Shown: positions 47,942-58,510 of the stretch, piece by piece
Position numbering within the stretch: the stretch's first letter is position 1
Layout: every line of letters begins with the position of its first letter
DNA from: Chelatococcus albus
GTDB taxonomy: Bacteria > Pseudomonadota > Alphaproteobacteria > Rhizobiales > Beijerinckiaceae
DNA length: 64,000 nucleotides
Direction: 5' to 3'
Assembly (NCBI RefSeq): GCF_030067675.1
Contig: NZ_JASJEV010000004.1
Coordinates: forward strand, 124,001-188,000
Notes under the pieces: generated by a model
What the model was told of the DNA's origin: nothing
Seen by the model: the letters and a program-made list of their open reading frames with translations, nothing else
Databases searched by the model: none
Position numbers and translations under genes: made by a program

Positions 47942-49930
47942 GTGATCCCTCCCGTCGAGCACGACCGTCTTGCCAATGCCCTGCGCGCCCTCGCCATGGA
48001 CGCTGTGGAAGAGGCCAAGTCGGGACATCCCGGCCTGCCCATGGGCGCGGCAGACATCGCGACCGTCCTCTTCTCGCGCTTCCTGAAGTTCGACGCCGCC
48101 GAACCGCGCTGGCCTGACCGCGACCGCTTCGTACTCTCGGCCGGGCACGGCTCGATGCTGATCTATGCCCTGCTGCACCTGACGGGCAACGCCGAGATGA
48201 CGCTCGACGAGCTGAAGCGCTTCCGCCAGCTCGGCTCGAAGACCCCCGGCCATCCGGAGAACTTCGTCACCGCAGGGATCGAGACGACGACCGGGCCGCT
48301 CGGCCAGGGCATTGCCAACGCGGTGGGCATGGCGCTCGCCGAGCGCATGCTCAATGCCGAGTTCGGCGACGATCTCGTGGACCATTACACCTACGTGCTC
48401 GCCTCGGACGGCGACCTCATGGAGGGCGTCAGCCAGGAGGCGATCGCGCTCGCCGGGCACCTCAAGCTCGGCCGCCTCATCGTCCTCTTCGACGACAACG
48501 GCATCTCCATCGACGGGCCGCTGTCGCTCGCCGACTCGGTCGACCAGCTCAAGCGCTTCGAGGCGGCTGGCTGGCGGGCGGTGCGCGTCGACGGCCATGA
48601 TCCCGAGGCGATCGCCGGCGCCATCGCCGAGGCGCGCAAGGCCGACCGGCCGACGCTCATCGCCTGCCGCACCACCATCGGCTTCGGCGCGCCGAAGAAG
48701 GCGGGCACCTCCAAGGCCCACGGCGAGCCGCTCGGCGCCGAGGAACTCGCCGGCGCCAAGGCCGCACTCGGCTGGCCGCACGGCCCCTTCGAGGTGCCGG
48801 AGGACATTCGCGCCGCCTGGGCCGCCATCGGCAAGCGCAACCGCGGCCTGCGCGAGGCCTGGGAGCGCCGCCTCGCGGCCGCGCCCGCAGACCGCGCCGC
48901 CGAGTTCGCGCGGCGCCACGCAGGCCTGCGCCCCGCCGGGCTCGGCGAGGCCATGGCACGACTGAAGGAGAGGCTCGCCGCCGAGGCGCCGACGGTCGCC
49001 ACGCGCAAGGCGAGCGAGATGGCGCTTGAAGTCATCACCGAAGCGGTGCCCGAACTCGTCCTCGGCTCGGCGGACCTCACGCCGTCGAACAACACGCGCA
49101 CCAAGAACCTGAAGGCGATCGCCCCCGGTGACTTCACAGGCCGTTACATCCACTACGGCATCCGCGAGCATGGCATGGCCGCAGCCATGAACGGCCTGTC
49201 ACTGCACGGCGGCTACGTGCCGGCCGGCGGCACCTTCCTCGTCTTCACCGATTACGCCCGCCCGTCGATGCGGCTCGCTGCCCTCATGGGGGCACAGGCG
49301 ATCTACGTGATGACGCACGATTCGATCGGCCTCGGCGAGGACGGGCCCACGCACCAGCCGGTGGAACATCTGGCGGCGCTGCGCGCCATCCCCAACATGC
49401 GCGTCTTCCGCCCGGCGGACGCCGTGGAGACCGCGGAGTGCTGGCAGCTCGCGCTCGAACGTAAGGACGGGCCAACCGTGCTTGCCCTCACGCGCCAGAA
49501 CCTGCCGACGGTGCGCCGGGAGGCCGGCGCTCGGAACCGCTGCGCCGTCGGCGCCTATGAGCTCTCGCCGGCCAACAGCGAGGCCATGGCAAGCATCTTC
49601 GCCTCCGGTTCGGAGGTGGAGATCGCGCTCGCCGCCCAGGCGCTGCTCAAGGAGCGCGGCGTACCGGCACGCGTCGTCTCGGTGCCTTCCCTCGAGCTTT
49701 TCCTCGAACAGCCCGACGACCTGCGCAGCGCCGTCATCGGCAAGGCGCCGATCAAGGTCGCGGTCGAGGCCGCGGTGCGCTTCGGTTGGGATGCGGTGAT
49801 CGGCGAGGAGGGCCTCTTCGTCGGCATGACGGGCTTCGGCGCCTCGGCGCCCTACAAGGACCTCTACACCTATTTCGGCATCACGGCGGAAGCGGTGGCC
49901 GACAAGGTTCTCGCGAGGCACAACGCCTGA
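47942..49930 (+). CDS. tkt: Transketolase
   Basis: This TPP enzyme of about 662 residues transfers two-carbon units in the pentose-phosphate pathway and Calvin cycle. Visible are [51 protein letters not shown], the TPP segment [40 protein letters not shown], and [20 protein letters not shown]. The GTG at 47942 gives the usual N-terminus ([18 protein letters not shown]); the frame stays open upstream but without similarity. It heads a cluster tkt-gap-(small membrane protein)-pgk-fba, all on the plus strand, which is common in alphaproteobacteria. Confidence 0.96.
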   Translation: MIPPVEHDRLANALRALAMDAVEEAKSGHPGLPMGAADIATVLFSRFLKFDAAEPRWPDRDRFVLSAGHGSMLIYALLHLTGNAEMTLDELKRFRQLGSKTPGHPENFVTAGIETTTGPLGQGIANAVGMALAERMLNAEFGDDLVDHYTYVLASDGDLMEGVSQEAIALAGHLKLGRLIVLFDDNGISIDGPLSLADSVDQLKRFEAAGWRAVRVDGHDPEAIAGAIAEARKADRPTLIACRTTIGFGAPKKAGTSKAHGEPLGAEELAGAKAALGWPHGPFEVPEDIRAAWAAIGKRNRGLREAWERRLAAAPADRAAEFARRHAGLRPAGLGEAMARLKERLAAEAPTVATRKASEMALEVITEAVPELVLGSADLTPSNNTRTKNLKAIAPGDFTGRYIHYGIREHGMAAAMNGLSLHGGYVPAGGTFLVFTDYARPSMRLAALMGAQAIYVMTHDSIGLGEDGPTHQPVEHLAALRAIPNMRVFRPADAVETAECWQLALERKDGPTVLALTRQNLPTVRREAGARNRCAVGAYELSPANSEAMASIFASGSEVEIALAAQALLKERGVPARVVSVPSLELFLEQPDDLRSAVIGKAPIKVAVEAAVRFGWDAVIGEEGLFVGMTGFGASAPYKDLYTYFGITAEAVADKVLARHNA

Positions 49931-50006
49931 GCGGCGGGGCGCCTCGCCTCAGTTTCGCCGAAAGCGCCGTGTCATCGCGGCGCATCGTTCGAGGGAGTGG
50001 ACAACC

Positions 50007-51014
<1,008 letters not shown>

Positions 51015-51019
51015 AGCGG

Positions 51020-51056
51020 AACGGGCGCGGACGGTTCCCCGTCCGCGCCCGTTTCG
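51020..51056 (+). terminator. Strong terminator after gap
   Basis: A 15-bp perfect stem (left arm AACGGGCGCGGACGG, loop TTCC) followed by TTTC. It lies directly after the gap stop, so pgk expression needs read-through or a promoter in the following 35 bases. Confidence 0.85.
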
Positions 51057-51090
51057 CATCGTTCGGACCGGAGAGCGGCGAGGCAGGACC

Positions 51091-51546
51091 ATGAGCGACG
51101 CCACGACGAACACCCGCATCGAGCCGGTGATCGAACCCGCCCCGGCCGCCGATCCGAAGGTCGTCGCGACGGCAGCAGCCCCGCCGCCCCCACCTCCCGC
51201 ATCCACCCCTGCGCCGAAGCCGGCGACCGCCACCGAGCGCGCGGGGCTCGACCAGCTCTTCCGCATCGAGGAGAAGACGGCGCGCATCGAGGAGAAGTTC
51301 GCCCGGTCCGAGACGCTGCTGAAGCGCGTCGAGGACGTGGTCGAAGCCTCGATGAGCAAGTCGGGCGAGTTCGCCAAGCAGGCGGAGCTCACGGCGCTGC
51401 GCCAGGAAGTGGCCTATGTGTCGCAGCAGGTGCGCCGCAAGCCCGGCTTCGCCGCGCTGATCGCGACCGCCGTCCTCGCAGCCGTACTCTCCTCGACCTT
51501 CACCATCGCGCTTCTCAGCCTGCTGCCCGGAGTGATCGCCCGATGA
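51091..51546 (+). CDS. Small membrane-anchored coiled-coil protein between gap and pgk, function unknown
   Basis: This 151-residue protein has a Pro/Ala-rich N-terminus (a run of eight prolines/alanines near residues 31-45), a charged helical middle ([20 protein letters not shown], then [20 protein letters not shown]) and one C-terminal membrane helix ([20 protein letters not shown], then ALLSLL). It is therefore a tail-anchored cytoplasmic coiled-coil protein. I do not recognise a family. Its stop overlaps the pgk start (ATGA at 51543-51546), implying translational coupling to a glycolytic gene. It could be a membrane-localisation or regulatory partner, which is speculation. Confidence 0.8.
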   Translation: MSDATTNTRIEPVIEPAPAADPKVVATAAAPPPPPPASTPAPKPATATERAGLDQLFRIEEKTARIEEKFARSETLLKRVEDVVEASMSKSGEFAKQAELTALRQEVAYVSQQVRRKPGFAALIATAVLAAVLSSTFTIALLSLLPGVIAR

Positions 51547-52736
51547 CCTTCCGCACGCTCGACGACGCCGACCTCAGGGGCAAGCGCGTCCTCGTCCGCG
51601 TCGACCTCAACGCGCCGATGGAGAACGGCCGCGTCACGGACGCCACGCGCATCGAGCGCGTGCTGCCGACGATCCGCGAGATCGCGGACAAGGGCGGCAA
51701 GGTCATCCTCCTTGCCCATTTCGGCCGGCCGAAGGGCAAGCGCGTGGCCGAGGACAGCCTGAAGCCCGTGGCTGCTGCAGTTGCCGAGCATCTCGGCCGG
51801 CCGGTCGCCTTCGCGGACGACTGCATCGGCGAGGCCGCGGCCGCGGCGGTCGCGGGGCTTGCGGACGGCGCGGTGCTGCTCCTCGAGAACACGCGCTTCC
51901 ATGCCGGGGAAGAGGCGAACGATCCGGCCTTCGTGCGCGCGCTCGCCGCCAACGGCGACGTTTATGTCAACGACGCCTTCTCCGCCGCCCACCGCGCCCA
52001 TGCCTCGACGGAAGGGCTCGCCCACCTGCTGCCCGCCTTCGCCGGGCGCACGATGCAGGCCGAGCTCGAGGCCCTCGGCAAGGCGCTGGAGCAGCCCAGG
52101 CGGCCGGTGGTTGCCGTGGTCGGCGGGGCGAAGGTATCGACCAAGATCGAGCTTCTCGAGAATGTCGTCGGCAAGGTGAACGCGCTCGTCATCGGCGGCG
52201 GCATGGCGAACACATTCCTGCACGCGCAGGGCGTCGGCATCGGCAAGTCGCTCGCCGAGAAGGACCTCGCCGACACGGCACGGCGCATCCTCGACCGGGC
52301 GCGGGAGACGAACTGCGCCATCATCCTGCCGGTCGACGCCGTGGTGGCGGAGAAGTTCGAGGCGAATGCGCCCAACCGCGCCTGCGGCCTCGACGCCGTG
52401 CCGGAGACGGGCATGATCCTCGACGTCGGGCCGCAGTCGGCGGAGCGTGTGCGCGCGGCCATCGACGATGCCGCCACGCTCGTGTGGAACGGCCCGCTCG
52501 GCGCCTTCGAGCTCCAGCCCTTCGACCGCGGTACGGTGGACGCCGCGCGGCACGCGGCTCAGCGTACGCGCGAGGGCAAGCTCCTCTCGGTCGCCGGCGG
52601 CGGCGACACGGTGGCGGCACTGAACCATGCCGGCGTCGCCGACGACTTCAGCTACGTCTCGACCGCGGGCGGCGCCTTCCTCGAATGGCTCGAGGGCAAG
52701 GCCCTGCCGGGAGTCGAGGCCCTGCGCAACCGGTAA
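51543..52736 (+). CDS. pgk: Phosphoglycerate kinase
   Basis: This 397-residue enzyme moves phosphate between 1,3-bisphosphoglycerate and ADP. It shows [20 protein letters not shown] and [12 protein letters not shown] in the N-domain, [36 protein letters not shown], and C-domain [15 protein letters not shown] and [16 protein letters not shown]. The start codon overlaps the stop of the preceding small membrane protein by 4 bases. fba follows after about 60 bases. The length is that of usual monomeric bacterial enzymes. Confidence 0.98.
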   Translation: MTFRTLDDADLRGKRVLVRVDLNAPMENGRVTDATRIERVLPTIREIADKGGKVILLAHFGRPKGKRVAEDSLKPVAAAVAEHLGRPVAFADDCIGEAAAAAVAGLADGAVLLLENTRFHAGEEANDPAFVRALAANGDVYVNDAFSAAHRAHASTEGLAHLLPAFAGRTMQAELEALGKALEQPRRPVVAVVGGAKVSTKIELLENVVGKVNALVIGGGMANTFLHAQGVGIGKSLAEKDLADTARRILDRARETNCAIILPVDAVVAEKFEANAPNRACGLDAVPETGMILDVGPQSAERVRAAIDDAATLVWNGPLGAFELQPFDRGTVDAARHAAQRTREGKLLSVAGGGDTVAALNHAGVADDFSYVSTAGGAFLEWLEGKALPGVEALRNR

Positions 52737-52797
52737 ATCCAGCTCGAGACGGCGGCCGCCAGGGGGCGACCGCCGCCAGTCCCCGCGGAGAACCAAC

Positions 52798-53862
52798 GTG
52801 GCTCGCATCACCCTTCGTCAACTGCTCGACCACGCCGCCGAGCACGGCTATGGCGTCCCGGCCTTCAACATCAACAATATGGAGCAGGGCCTCGCCATCA
52901 TGGCAGCGGCCGACGCCGCCGATGCGCCGGTGATCATCCAGGCGAGCCGTGGCGCGCGGCAGTACGCCAACGACGTGGTGCTGGCGAAGCTCATCGACGC
53001 CCTCGTCGAGATCTACCCGCATATCCCGGTGTGCATGCATCTCGACCACGGCAACAACGAAGCCACCTGCATGACCGCCATCCAGCACGGCTTCACCTCC
53101 GTGATGATGGACGGCTCGCTGAAGGAGGACGGCAAGACGCCGGCCGACTGGGACTACAACGTCAGTATCACCAGGAAGGTCGTCGACATGGCCCATTGGG
53201 GCGGTGTGTCGGTGGAGGGCGAGCTCGGCGTGCTCGGCTCGCTCGAGACCGGCATGGGCGACAAGGAGGACGGCCACGGCGCCGAGGGCAAGCTGAGCCA
53301 CGACCAGCTCCTCACGAACCCGGACGAGGCGGTCAAGTTCGTCAAGGAGACGAAGGTCGACGCGCTCGCCATCGCCATGGGCACGTCGCACGGCGCCTAC
53401 AAGTTCACGCGCAAGCCGGACGGCGCCATCCTCGCCATGCACGTCATCGAGGAGATCCACCGTCGCCTGCCCGGCACGCATCTCGTCATGCACGGCTCCT
53501 CCTCCGTGCCGCAGGACTTGCAGGACATCATCAACAAGTACGGCGGCAAGATGCCCCAGACCTGGGGCGTGCCGGTCGAGGAGATCCAGCGCGGCATCAA
53601 GCACGGCGTGCGCAAGATCAACATCGACACGGACAACCGCATGGCGATGACCGGACAGATCCGCCGGATCCTGCAGGAGCACCCGGGCGAGTTCGATCCG
53701 CGCAAGTATCTCAAGCCCGCCATGGAGGCGATGACGAAGCTGTGCAAGCAGCGCTTCGAGGAGTTCGGCACCGCAGGCCAAGCCGGCAAGATCAAGCCGA
53801 TCGCGCTCGCCGACATGGCGAAACGCTACCGTGACGGCGCGCTCGACCCCAAGATCAACTGA
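52798..53862 (+). CDS. fba: Fructose-bisphosphate aldolase, class II (Calvin-cycle subtype)
   Basis: This 354-residue zinc enzyme condenses dihydroxyacetone phosphate and glyceraldehyde-3-phosphate. Visible are [13 protein letters not shown], the zinc ligand region [62 protein letters not shown] and [11 protein letters not shown], then NIDTDNRMA. It belongs to the class II CbbA-like subtype (TIGR01521 type). The GTG at 52798 gives the family start (M)[20 protein letters not shown]; the ribosome site is GCGGAG. No RuBisCO is in the window. A strong terminator follows. Confidence 0.96.
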   Translation: MARITLRQLLDHAAEHGYGVPAFNINNMEQGLAIMAAADAADAPVIIQASRGARQYANDVVLAKLIDALVEIYPHIPVCMHLDHGNNEATCMTAIQHGFTSVMMDGSLKEDGKTPADWDYNVSITRKVVDMAHWGGVSVEGELGVLGSLETGMGDKEDGHGAEGKLSHDQLLTNPDEAVKFVKETKVDALAIAMGTSHGAYKFTRKPDGAILAMHVIEEIHRRLPGTHLVMHGSSSVPQDLQDIINKYGGKMPQTWGVPVEEIQRGIKHGVRKINIDTDNRMAMTGQIRRILQEHPGEFDPRKYLKPAMEAMTKLCKQRFEEFGTAGQAGKIKPIALADMAKRYRDGALDPKIN

Positions 53863-53887
53863 GCGCGCATCGTCGCGCCAGACGCGC

Positions 53888-53915
53888 AAGGGGGCCTTTC
53901 GGGGCCCCCTTTTTC
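53888..53915 (+). terminator. Terminator after fba
   Basis: AAGGGGGCC - 6 bases - GGCCCCCTT followed by TTTTC, 26 bases after the fba stop. Confidence 0.9.
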
Positions 53916-54054
53916 TTTGCCCGGCGCGGCCCGCGCCACGCTCTCGACCCGATCGTCATCCATGAGCGCCTTGCGCTGCCGGCCGAGGTGCGAGATTGGA
54001 GCGGGGGCGCGATTCTGCCGCCGCCCGTTGCGAGCCGCTGCCCCGAGACCGACC

Positions 54055-54696
54055 ATGACCGAGCCCACCTGCCGCCTCTATCTCGTGACGCCCCCGATCG
54101 CCGATGCGGAGGCCTTCACGGCCGCGCTCGCCGAGGCCTGTGGCGCTGGCGACGTGGCGGCTGTGCTCCTCAGGCTCGCCGCGGCCGACGAGCGTGCGCA
54201 GATCAAGCGCGTCAAGGCGCTGGCGCCGGTGGCTCAGGACAAGGGCACGGCCGTCATCGTCGAGGCCGGGCCGGTCGTCGCCATCCGGGGCGGGGCGGAT
54301 GGCGTGCACGTTTCCGGCGGGCCAGACGCCCTGCGCGCTGCCCTTGAGGCGGCGAAGCCCGAGCGCATCGTCGGCGCCGGCGGGCTGAAGTCGAAGCACG
54401 ATGCGATGCTCGCCGGGGAGACGGAAGCCGACTACCTCATGTTCGGCGAGCCGCGCCCGGACGGCTGGATGCCACCTCTCGCCGAGGTAGCCGAGCGGGC
54501 GCGGTGGTGGGCGGAGATCTTCGCGGTGCCTTGCGTCGCCTTCGCACCGACGCTGGACGCGGTGGCGGATTTGGCCGCCACGGGCGCCGAGTTCGTGGCC
54601 CTTGGCGATGCCGTCTGGGCGCATCCCGAGGGCCCCGCGGCGGCAGTGAGCCAAGCGCTCGCCGCCATCGGCAAGGTGGAGGTTCCGGCCCGATGA
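54055..54696 (+). CDS. ThiE-like TIM-barrel protein, divergent thiamine phosphate synthase family
   Basis: This 213-residue protein aligns with ThiE (RLYLVTPPIAD at the start, GTAVIVEAGPVVAIRGGADG, ADYLMFGE). Key positions differ: the usual HLGQxD becomes HVSGGPD, the usual GPVFPTxTK loop reads EPRPDGW, and the final VAIGGI reads VAFAPTLD. It may have lost thiamine phosphate synthase activity or changed substrate. The start at 54055 was chosen on similarity; the ribosome site is weak. The next gene, a Sel1-repeat protein, overlaps its stop by 4 bases (ATGA). No thiamine genes and no TPP riboswitch are visible nearby. Confidence 0.75.
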   Translation: MTEPTCRLYLVTPPIADAEAFTAALAEACGAGDVAAVLLRLAAADERAQIKRVKALAPVAQDKGTAVIVEAGPVVAIRGGADGVHVSGGPDALRAALEAAKPERIVGAGGLKSKHDAMLAGETEADYLMFGEPRPDGWMPPLAEVAERARWWAEIFAVPCVAFAPTLDAVADLAATGAEFVALGDAVWAHPEGPAAAVSQALAAIGKVEVPAR

Positions 54697-55736
54697 GACG
54701 GCTGCGACGGAGCTTACCGGGCATCGCGATGGTGCTGGTGCTCGGTCTGGCGCCCGCTCACGCACAAGCGCCGGCAGCCGAACCGCCGACGGCCCAGCTG
54801 CGGCTGCTGCCGGGCGCCGAAGCCCCGCCCGCGGCCGGCGGCCCCGCAATCGCGCCGGCCGTCGACATCCCGACACTGCCCGACCCCAAAGCCGACCTCG
54901 CGTACGGCGCCTACCAGCGCGGGCTCTACGTCACGGCGCTGCGCGAGGCAACGGCGCGCCTCGGCGGCAATCCCGACGACGCGGTGGCCATGACGCTCCT
55001 TGGCGAGCTCTACGCCCAGGGCCTCGGCGTGGCGCAGGATCCCGGCAAGGCGGCGGATTGGTACCGCCTGGCGCATGCCAAGGGCAATGCCGACGCCACC
55101 TTCGCCCTCGCCATGCTGACGCTGCAGGGCCGCGGCGCAACGAAGGACGAGAAGGCGGGCCTCGCGCTCCTCGAGGAGGCGGCCGGCAAGGGCCACCCGC
55201 TCGCCTCCTACAATCTCGCCGTCGTGCTCATCGGCCGCGGCAAGCCCGAGGACATGAAGCGCGCGGCGACGCTCGTCACCCGCGCCGCCGAGATGGAGGT
55301 GGCGGACGCGCAATATGCGCTCGCCGTCCTGATGCGCGAGGGCCGCGGAGTGAACAAGGACCCGGTGGAGGCGGCCATCTGGATGAGCCGGGCTGCCGGC
55401 AACGGCCACATCGCCGCGCAGGTCGAATACGCCATCATGCTCTTCAACGGCGAGGGCACGACGCGCGACGAGACGGCGGCGGCGCGCCTCTTCGCCAGCG
55501 CCGCGGCACGCGGCAACGCCATCGCGCAGAACCGGCTCGCCCGCATCCTCGCTGCCGGGCGCGGGCTGCCCCGCAACCTCGTCGAGGCTGCCTCCTGGCA
55601 CATCCTCGCCGCCGGCCAGGGGCTCGCCGACACCTGGCTCGACGACGCACTCAAAGGCCTGACCCCGGCCGAGCGCCAGAAGGCGGAGGACCTCGCCCGC
55701 CGCCGGTCCAATGATCTTGCCCTCATCGGCAACTGA
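54693..55736 (+). CDS. Secreted Sel1-repeat (SLR/TPR) protein
   Basis: This 347-residue protein has a signal peptide (MRRLRRSLPGIAMVLVLGLA, ending AHA), a Pro/Ala linker, and at least five Sel1-like repeats such as AMTLLGELYAQGLGVAQDPG, FALAMLTLQGRGATKDEKAG, YALAVLMREGRGVNKDPVEA and EYAIMLFNGEGTTRDETAAA. Such periplasmic solenoids act as protein-interaction scaffolds, for example in exopolysaccharide or beta-lactam responses; the partner here is unknown. The start overlaps the stop of the ThiE-like gene, so they are coupled. A gap of 139 bases follows before efp. Confidence 0.88.
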   Translation: MRRLRRSLPGIAMVLVLGLAPAHAQAPAAEPPTAQLRLLPGAEAPPAAGGPAIAPAVDIPTLPDPKADLAYGAYQRGLYVTALREATARLGGNPDDAVAMTLLGELYAQGLGVAQDPGKAADWYRLAHAKGNADATFALAMLTLQGRGATKDEKAGLALLEEAAGKGHPLASYNLAVVLIGRGKPEDMKRAATLVTRAAEMEVADAQYALAVLMREGRGVNKDPVEAAIWMSRAAGNGHIAAQVEYAIMLFNGEGTTRDETAAARLFASAAARGNAIAQNRLARILAAGRGLPRNLVEAASWHILAAGQGLADTWLDDALKGLTPAERQKAEDLARRRSNDLALIGN

Positions 55737-55875
55737 CCCGTCGGACCGGAGGCATCGCGAACCCGATGCGCACGAGCGCCTCGCCGGCGAGCCTTGACGG
55801 GCGCCGCCCCACCGGGCACATCACGGAGCAATCCCAGAAGCCCGCGGCCGACAGGCCGCGAGAAGGTTCTTTCCC

Positions 55876-56442
55876 ATGGCCAAGATCAACGGCAACGAGA
55901 TCCGGCCGGGCATGGTCATCGAGCACGAGGGCGGCCTGTGGGCCGCCGTCAAGACGGTGTCCGTCAAGCCCGGCAAGGGACCGGCCTACAACCAGGTCGA
56001 GCTGAAGAACCTCGTCGACGGCCGCAAGCTCAACAATCGCTTCGGCTCCGACGAGCGCGTCGAGCAGATCGAGCTCGAATACCGCGACTTCCAGTACCTC
56101 TACAAGGAAGGTACGCAGCTCGTCTTCATGAACGATGAGACCTACGAGCAGATCGAGCTTGCCGAGGACTTCGTCGGCGAGCGCGCCGCCTTCCTCCAGG
56201 ACGGCATGAAGGTCACGCTGCAGATGCACGGCGACCGCCCGATCGGCATCCGCCTGCCCGACCAGGTGACGCTCGCCATCATCGAGGCCGATCCCGTCCT
56301 CAAGGGGCAGACGGCCGCCTCCTCCTACAAGCCCGCCAGGCTCGAGAACGGCCTGCGCATCCTCGTGCCGCCCTTCATCACGGCGGGCGAGCGTGTCGTC
56401 GTCGACACCAACGAAATCACCTACGTCCGGCGCGCCGACTGA
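55876..56442 (+). CDS. efp: Elongation factor P
   Basis: This 188-residue protein relieves ribosome stalling at polyproline. It has the KOW-like N-domain with Lys34 in [17 protein letters not shown], which is the position modified by EpmA/EpmB in some bacteria, then [20 protein letters not shown], and two OB domains ending in [18 protein letters not shown]. The many polyproline stretches encoded in this window (TolA, CpoB, the protein at 51091) are likely clients. No epmA or epmB is visible here. AGAAGG is the ribosome site, and suhB follows after 47 bases. Confidence 0.97.
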   Translation: MAKINGNEIRPGMVIEHEGGLWAAVKTVSVKPGKGPAYNQVELKNLVDGRKLNNRFGSDERVEQIELEYRDFQYLYKEGTQLVFMNDETYEQIELAEDFVGERAAFLQDGMKVTLQMHGDRPIGIRLPDQVTLAIIEADPVLKGQTAASSYKPARLENGLRILVPPFITAGERVVVDTNEITYVRRAD

Positions 56443-56489
56443 GCGCGCCCTCTCCCGCCCGCGGGAGCACCAGAGGCCGAAAGACCGAC

Positions 56490-57287
56490 ATGATCCGTTC
56501 CCCCCTCATCACCGTCATGACGGACGCCGTCATGAAGGCCGCCCGCACGCTCAAGCGCGACTTCGGCGAGGTGTCGGCGCTGCAGGTGGCCGTCAAGGGC
56601 CCCGGCGACTTCGTCTCCGCCGCCGACCGCAAGGCCGAAGCCGCCCTGCGCGAGGCGCTGGAGAAGGCCCGCCCCGGCTACGGCTTCGTCATGGAGGAGA
56701 GCGGCAACGTCGATGGCACCGACACGACACACCGCTGGCATATCGACCCGCTCGACGGCACCACGAATTTCCTGCACGGCATCCCGCACTTCGCCATCTC
56801 GGTCGGCCTCGAGCGCGACGGGCAGTTCGTCGCCGGTATCGTCTACGACCCGATCAAGGACGAGCTCTTCGCCGCCGAGAAGGGCAAGGGCGCCTATCTC
56901 AACAACCGTCGCATCCGCGTCGCCGCCCGGCGCTCCCTGCACGAGGCGGTGATCGGCTGCGGCATTCCGCATCTCGGCAAGCCCGGCCATCCGCGCTTCA
57001 TCCGCGAGCTCGCGGCGATGTCCGTGCGCACCGCCGGGGTGCGGCGCATGGGCGCGGCGGCGCTCGACCTCGCCTATGTCGCTTGCGGGCGCCTCGACGG
57101 CTTCTGGGAGCGCGACCTGAACTCCTGGGACGTGGGTGCGGGCATCGTGCTCATCCGCGAGGCCGGCGGCTTCATCTCGGATGCCGACGGCGGCGCCGAC
57201 GCGGTCGGCAAGGGCACCATCGCCTGCGGCAACGAGGCGATCCACCGCGATCTCCTTGCCGTGCTGAAGTCAGCAAATCAGGCGTAA
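56490..57287 (+). CDS. suhB: SuhB, inositol-1-monophosphatase family
   Basis: This 265-residue metal-dependent phosphatase shows GDFVSAADRKAEAALREAL, the Glu motif MEESGN, WHIDPLDGTTNFLHGIPHFA (the DPLDGT metal site) and WDVGAGIVLIREAGGFISD. SuhB hydrolyses inositol-1-phosphate and in some bacteria joins the ribosomal RNA antitermination complex. It lies directly after efp on the same strand, an order seen in many alphaproteobacteria. The length is normal and catalytic residues are complete. Confidence 0.94.
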   Translation: MIRSPLITVMTDAVMKAARTLKRDFGEVSALQVAVKGPGDFVSAADRKAEAALREALEKARPGYGFVMEESGNVDGTDTTHRWHIDPLDGTTNFLHGIPHFAISVGLERDGQFVAGIVYDPIKDELFAAEKGKGAYLNNRRIRVAARRSLHEAVIGCGIPHLGKPGHPRFIRELAAMSVRTAGVRRMGAAALDLAYVACGRLDGFWERDLNSWDVGAGIVLIREAGGFISDADGGADAVGKGTIACGNEAIHRDLLAVLKSANQA

Positions 57288-57508
57288 TTCGTCACGAACC
57301 CGCCACCAAGCTGTGTTCCACGCTTGATCGCCGCCCCAGCCGCGGCGAACATGAGTTTGCGCGACCAGAGCATTCTCCGCCGAAGTGGACGCCGGTTCGG
57401 CGCAGAACCGACGGTCCGCATGAGCGGAGATGCCCTGATGCGTCAAGATTGGACGCGCCTTCCGGTCACATCGGATCGGAATGCGCTTTCAGGGCGTGAC
57501 GGACCACC

Positions 57509-58495
57509 ATGGCGGCCGACGACACGATGAAACTCTCCTCGCCGCGGATCTACCTCGTCCGCATGGCGGTGTTTCTGATCCTCGTCGGCTTCCTTGCCTT
57601 GGTGCTCTACCGGCAGATCTGGGCGGCCTTCCTTGCCAATCCGGGCCTCAACGGCCTCATCCTCGGCGTGATGCTCATCGGCATCGTGCTCGCCGTGCGC
57701 CAGGTGGTGCGGCTCTTCCGCGAGGTCCGCTGGGTCAATAGCGCACGGCGGGCGGACGACGGCATCGCCGTCACGTCCACGCCGATCCTGCTCGCCCCCA
57801 TGGCTGCCCTGCTCGGCCACCGCCTGGGGCGCACGGTCGTGTCCACCGTCACCCTGCGCTCGATCCTCGATTCCATCGCCGCCCGCCTCGACGAGGGGCG
57901 CGACATCGTGCGCTACCTCGCCGGGCTCCTCGTCTTCCTCGGCCTCCTCGGCACCTTCTGGGGCCTCATCGACACGGTGGGCTCGGTCGGCAAGGTCATC
58001 CAGTCGATGCGCACGGGCGCGGAGGCGGGCGTGCTCTTCGACGAGCTGAAGAGCGGCCTTGCGGCGCCGCTCGGCGGCATGGGCCTGTCGTTCTCGGCCT
58101 CGCTCTTCGGCCTCGCCGGCTCGCTCGTCCTCGGCTTCATGGACCTGCAGGCCGGCCAGGCGCAGAACCGCTTCTATACCGAGCTCGAGGACTGGCTCGC
58201 CACGACGGTGGCCGATGTTGCGCTCGACGCGCCGTCGGCGCTGCGGGGGGCTGTCGCCGGCCCGGACATCTCCGCTGCCCTCGAGCGGCTCGCCAGCGCG
58301 CTCAACGAGGGCCAGAGCGGCCGCGCCGCGACGCACGCCATGGCCAATCTCGCCGAGGGCATCCAGGGCCTCGTGCAGCACATGCGCAGCGAACAGCAGC
58401 TCATCCGCGACTGGGTGGAGGCGCAGGCCGGCCAGCAGCGCGAAATCAAGCGCCTGCTCGAGCGGCTCGCCGCCGAGCGCGAGCGCATCGACTGA
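57509..58495 (+). CDS. MotA/TolQ/ExbB-type proton-channel protein
   Basis: This 328-residue protein has two N-terminal membrane helices (RIYLVRMAVFLILVGFLALV; NGLILGVMLIGIVLAVRQVV), a cytoplasmic loop with SILDSIAARLDEGRDIVRYL, and two further helices (LAGLLVFLGLLGTFWGLIDT; GLSFSASLFGLAGSLVLGFM). It ends in a long charged cytoplasmic helix (about 250-328). LGTFWGLI is the MotA/ExbB motif. It is immediately followed by an OmpA-domain partner, so the pair resembles a stator (MotA-MotB like) that couples ion flow to the cell wall. No flagellar gene or Zorya defence gene is near, so it is probably a Hyphomicrobiales chromosomal pair of unknown role. Confidence 0.85.
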   Translation: MAADDTMKLSSPRIYLVRMAVFLILVGFLALVLYRQIWAAFLANPGLNGLILGVMLIGIVLAVRQVVRLFREVRWVNSARRADDGIAVTSTPILLAPMAALLGHRLGRTVVSTVTLRSILDSIAARLDEGRDIVRYLAGLLVFLGLLGTFWGLIDTVGSVGKVIQSMRTGAEAGVLFDELKSGLAAPLGGMGLSFSASLFGLAGSLVLGFMDLQAGQAQNRFYTELEDWLATTVADVALDAPSALRGAVAGPDISAALERLASALNEGQSGRAATHAMANLAEGIQGLVQHMRSEQQLIRDWVEAQAGQQREIKRLLERLAAERERID

Positions 58496-58510
58496 GCCGG
58501 AGTGGCTTTC

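Noticed and set aside
53916-54054. TPP riboswitch upstream of the ThiE-like gene
   Set aside because: I looked for the THI-box core (CTGAGA and the following ACC-GAT pattern) and did not find it in the 139 bases between the fba terminator and the start.
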